Assembly: GCA_017415105.1 (NCBI GenBank)
Contig: JAFQJD010000007.1
Location: forward strand, 1-64,000
Reading direction: 5' to 3'
Source: Clostridia bacterium
Lineage (GTDB): Bacteria > Bacillota > Clostridia > UBA1381
Length of the DNA: 64,000 nucleotides
Below, in pieces: positions 61,739-64,000 of the stretch. The position numbers were made by a program, and so were the translations under genes. A model generated the notes under the pieces. The model did not search any database and was not told the DNA's origin. It was given only the letters and a program-made list of their open reading frames with translations. Each line of letters opens with the position of its first letter. The first letter of the stretch is position 1.

Positions 61739-61766
61739 GCATACCACCTCATTAGATGGTATGCAT
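61737..61766 (-). promoter_or_regulatory. Hairpin enclosing the spmA ribosome site and start
   Basis: A perfect 10-bp inverted repeat, ATGCATACCA/TGGTATGCAT (61737-61746 with 61757-61766), with a 10-nt loop. In the spmA mRNA the loop holds the ribosome site GAGG and the 3' arm includes part of the start codon, so folding would limit initiation. Confidence 0.55.
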
Positions 61767-61772
61767 TTTGTT

Positions 61773-62714
61773 TTATACATATGCAATTATTGCTTCAAAA
61801 TCACCTGATAGCTTTACCGTTGCATTCTGTGCCGGAATGAACACTGTGTCGCCTTTTGAGAGCTCTGTTATATCTCCGTTAAGCTCAAGCTTTCCGCAAC
61901 CGTCAGTAACTGTCAGTGAACGGAAACAATCGCTGTCAACCGTAAATTCTGCGGTGTTTTCACATACGACCTTTTTAACCGTAAAATACTTACAGCTCGC
62001 AAGTGTGTCACTGTTTGCAGTTTCAGATATCTGTGATGGTGTAAGACGGGATACATCAATAGCCTTTTCTATATGTAGCTCTCTTGGTTTTCCGTCTGCA
62101 CCTCTGCGGTCATAGTCATAAACACGGTAAGTGGTATTTGAATTCTGCTGTATCTCGCATATCAGAATACCTGAACAGATTGCATGGATTGTGCCTGATG
62201 GCATAAAGAAAACGTCACCTTTTTTAACGGGAACCTTGTTTAAAATTTCAAGCAGAGTGTTGTTTTCTATTCGCTCTCTGAACTCGTCTTTTGAAACTTC
62301 ACGGTTTACTCCGTAGTACAGGAACGAATCCTCTTCGCAGTCTACAATATACCACATCTCTGTTTTGCCGTATTCGCCTTCAACACGCAATGCATATTCG
62401 TCATCCGGATGCACCTGTATAGAAAGGTTATCCTTTGCGTCAATGAACTTAATTAAAATGGGGAAGAAATCAAACCCTGCCGCACGGTGACCGATACATT
62501 CATCACCGCCGTTTGCTTTAATATACTCTGAAAGTGTGAGCCCTTTAAATTCACCGCGGGAAACTATACTCTCTCCATCCGGATGTGTTGAAAGTTCCCA
62601 GCTCTCTGCCGCTTTTTCCTTATCAGTTTTTTTGCCGTAATCGGTTACGAGTCTCATTCCGCCCCAAAGATAGTCTTTTATGGGTGCAGTAAGTTTTATT
62701 GCACTGTAATTCAT
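61773..62714 (-). CDS. manA: Class I mannose-6-phosphate isomerase
   Basis: A 313-residue zinc cupin enzyme interconverting mannose 6-phosphate and fructose 6-phosphate. Seen are KDYLWGGMRLVTDYG (substrate loop), WELSTHPDGES, the metal ligands in IQVHPDDEYALRVEGEYGKTEMW, and MPSGTIHAICSG. Length matches the short Firmicutes form. The ATG at 62714 follows GGAGG; the longer in-frame reading crosses the promoter and is rejected. spmA follows on the same strand after 34 nt. Confidence 0.94.
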   Translation of the reverse strand: MNYSAIKLTAPIKDYLWGGMRLVTDYGKKTDKEKAAESWELSTHPDGESIVSRGEFKGLTLSEYIKANGGDECIGHRAAGFDFFPILIKFIDAKDNLSIQVHPDDEYALRVEGEYGKTEMWYIVDCEEDSFLYYGVNREVSKDEFRERIENNTLLEILNKVPVKKGDVFFMPSGTIHAICSGILICEIQQNSNTTYRVYDYDRRGADGKPRELHIEKAIDVSRLTPSQISETANSDTLASCKYFTVKKVVCENTAEFTVDSDCFRSLTVTDGCGKLELNGDITELSKGDTVFIPAQNATVKLSGDFEAIIAYV

Positions 62715-62741
62715 AATTGCCTCCTGATGTTGTTTTTCTAT

Positions 62742-62770
62742 AGTATACCACATTTGAAAAAACAAGTCAA
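62742..62770 (-). promoter_or_regulatory. Promoter of manA
   Basis: Minus strand: TTGACT (62765-62770), 17-nt spacer, TATACT (62742-62747). Confidence 0.8.
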
Positions 62771-62807
62771 TAATGGAATAAAATGGATTATTTTTTAAAT
62801 AAAGTAA

Positions 62808-62836
62808 TTGCAATTTCTCATAGAATATGATATAAT
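62808..62836 (+). promoter_or_regulatory. Promoter of glcK
   Basis: TTGCAA (62808-62813), 17-nt spacer, TATAAT (62831-62836). Confidence 0.82.
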
Positions 62837-62866
62837 TATAGATAATATTTTTTGGAGGTAGCTATT

Positions 62867-63802
62867 ATGTATATAGGTATAGATTTAGGCGGTACAAATA
62901 TTGCTGTAGGTCTTGTGTCAGAGGATGGAAAAATTATCCGTCAGGCATCAACGCCCACACTCAATGAGCGTGAAGCAATTGAGATTGTAAAGGATATGGC
63001 GATGCTTATAGAAAAGCTTGCAAAGGAAGAAGGCATTGCGGTTTCGGATATCAAGGGCGTGGGTATAGGAAGCCCGGGCTCGATTGATTTTGATAACGGC
63101 ATTGTTGTATATACAAACAACCTTAAAATGGATATGTTCCCGATTGCAGATGAGCTTAACAAGCTTACAGGTTTGCGTGTTGCTGTTGATAATGACGCAA
63201 ACTGTGCAGCAATGGGCGAGTATGTTGAATATGAGGACAAGGTAAAGGACTTTATCTTTGTTACACTTGGCACAGGTGTTGGCGGTGGTGTGATTCTGGA
63301 TAAGAAAATGCTTCACGGCTTTAACGGTGCAGGTGGTGAGGTAGGCCACATTGTTATAGAAATGAACGGCGAGCAGTGTACTTGTGGCAGAAAGGGTTGC
63401 TGGGAGGCATATGCATCAGTTACGGCACTCATAAGAGATACAAAGCGTGCAATGGAAAAGAATCCGACAAGCCTTATGCACGAGTTTGCAAAGAAAGAAG
63501 GGGCAGTTACAGGCAGAACCTCATTTGATGCGGCAAAGGCAGGCGATAAGGCGGCACAGGAGGTTGTTAATCAGTATGCTATTTATGTTGCAGAGGGTAT
63601 AACAAACCTCGTAAATATATTCCAGCCCGAAATGATTTGCATAGGCGGCGGAATCAGCCGTGAGGGCGAGTATCTTGTAGGCCCTGTACGTGAATACGTA
63701 AATAAAAACGATTATAACAAGCATATGAAGAAGACAGAGATAGTATCTGCAAAGCTTTTCAATGATGCAGGTATTATCGGTGCGGCTATGGTCGCAAGAT
63801 AA
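62867..63802 (+). CDS. glcK: ROK-family glucokinase
   Basis: A 311-residue ROK kinase making glucose 6-phosphate from glucose and ATP. It opens with the phosphate loop GIDLGGTNIAVGLV, then VDNDANCAAMGEYV (catalytic Asp), GTGVGGGVI, and the ROK zinc signature EVGHIVIEMNGEQCTCGRKG followed by CWE. Specificity for glucose is inferred from close likeness to Firmicutes GlcK. GGAGGT precedes the ATG at 62867. The next gene begins one nt after its stop. Confidence 0.94.
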   Translation: MYIGIDLGGTNIAVGLVSEDGKIIRQASTPTLNEREAIEIVKDMAMLIEKLAKEEGIAVSDIKGVGIGSPGSIDFDNGIVVYTNNLKMDMFPIADELNKLTGLRVAVDNDANCAAMGEYVEYEDKVKDFIFVTLGTGVGGGVILDKKMLHGFNGAGGEVGHIVIEMNGEQCTCGRKGCWEAYASVTALIRDTKRAMEKNPTSLMHEFAKKEGAVTGRTSFDAAKAGDKAAQEVVNQYAIYVAEGITNLVNIFQPEMICIGGGISREGEYLVGPVREYVNKNDYNKHMKKTEIVSAKLFNDAGIIGAAMVAR

Positions 63803-64000
63803 ATGCGTGAATTTACTGTAGCAGAAAACGACGGCGGACAGCGACTTGACAGGTTCATAACAAAGCTTATGCCGAAACTGCCTAAGTCTATGCTTTATAA
63901 GGGGCTTAGAAAAAAGTGTGTACGTCTTAACGGCAGTCACGAAAAGGACGGAGCAGTTTTCGTTTCAGCAGGGGATGTTGTCACGTTGTATTTTGCCGAT
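63803..64000 (+). CDS. RluA-family pseudouridine synthase, 5' part
   Basis: Sixty-six codons are visible before the window ends. The reading MREFTVAENDGGQRLDRFIT continues as an S4 RNA-binding domain (KSMLYKGLRKKCVRLNGS, then AGDVVTLYFAD), which is the usual N-terminus of RluA-type 23S rRNA pseudouridine synthases. The catalytic domain lies beyond the end. The start follows the glcK stop directly, so translation is probably coupled. Confidence 0.8.
   Translation, partial: MREFTVAENDGGQRLDRFITKLMPKLPKSMLYKGLRKKCVRLNGSHEKDGAVFVSAGDVVTLYFAD

Noticed and set aside
1-64000. CRISPR array, prophage or intact insertion sequence
   Set aside because: No spaced direct-repeat array, phage structural genes, integrase or transposase reading frames were seen. 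The repeats found are hairpins and palindromes only.

Overview
The window is visibly AT-rich and gene-dense and looks like the chromosome of a spore-forming member of the Clostridia. Supporting signs are pdaA and spmA, S-layer-homology (SLH) and stalk-domain exported proteins, the small SRP RNA–dnaX–ybaB–recR order, the yhbY–nadD–yqeK–rsfS–leuS cluster and Firmicutes-type promoters (TTGACA/TATAAT with 17-nt spacers before almost every unit). The SLH-rich surface resembles gut Clostridia, but I cannot name a genus. There is no prophage, CRISPR array or intact transposon.

Layout. 1-3305: a hairpin cluster, a YitT protein, an SGNH hydrolase and YifB/ComM. 3458-6618: a three-gene surface cluster (stalk+DHHW esterase-like, stalk-only, SLH+transglutaminase). 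6739-10994: yhbY-nadD-yqeK-rsfS-leuS. 11085-17733: SRP RNA, dnaX-ybaB-recR, mgtC-like, nadA-mnmA-tcdA. 17818-24366: murD, three tandem M42 aminopeptidases (the middle one with lost active-site residues) and an SLH-anchored M3-like peptidase. 24370-28772: an AraC regulator divergent from a 2-keto-3-deoxygalactonate operon. 28819-30940: nadB-nadC. 31066-34718: an ABC exporter, a candidate structured small RNA on the minus strand, a monooxygenase and two phosphoesterases. 34822-39139: large exported proteins and a 60-aa peptide. 39181-41531: a degenerate deacetylase, pdaA and a small membrane protein. 41671-47922: ABC-F, thyA, proC, cation exchanger, LOG protein, an export protein and a lipid kinase. 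48075-51591: M20 peptidase, stalk-repeat protein and tRNA-Met. 51654-54469: amidohydrolase, nifS, nifU. 54538-61159: a complete phosphate system (PhoP boxes, pstSCAB, phoU, phoP, phoR). 61163-64000: spmA, manA, glcK and the start of an RluA-type pseudouridine synthase.

How the genes work together. nadB, nadA, nadC and nadD cover aspartate to nicotinate adenine dinucleotide, although they sit in three separate units. The M42 triplet and the surface M3-like peptidase suggest peptide scavenging. The AraC-linked operon would phosphorylate and cleave 2-keto-3-deoxygalactonate to pyruvate and glyceraldehyde 3-phosphate. The pst-pho block is a self-contained phosphate-starvation response with PhoP boxes on an 11-nt period.

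The observations I find least explained are: the promoter-to-terminator structured RNA at 32896-33064 with competing pairings; the inactive-looking middle M42 protein; two related palindromic elements placed between the first and second genes of nifS-nifU and pstS-pstC; the degenerate NodB-family protein divergent from pdaA; and the unknown first gene of the ketodeoxygalactonate operon. No result here comes from a database search or structure prediction. Family calls rest on motifs read by eye.
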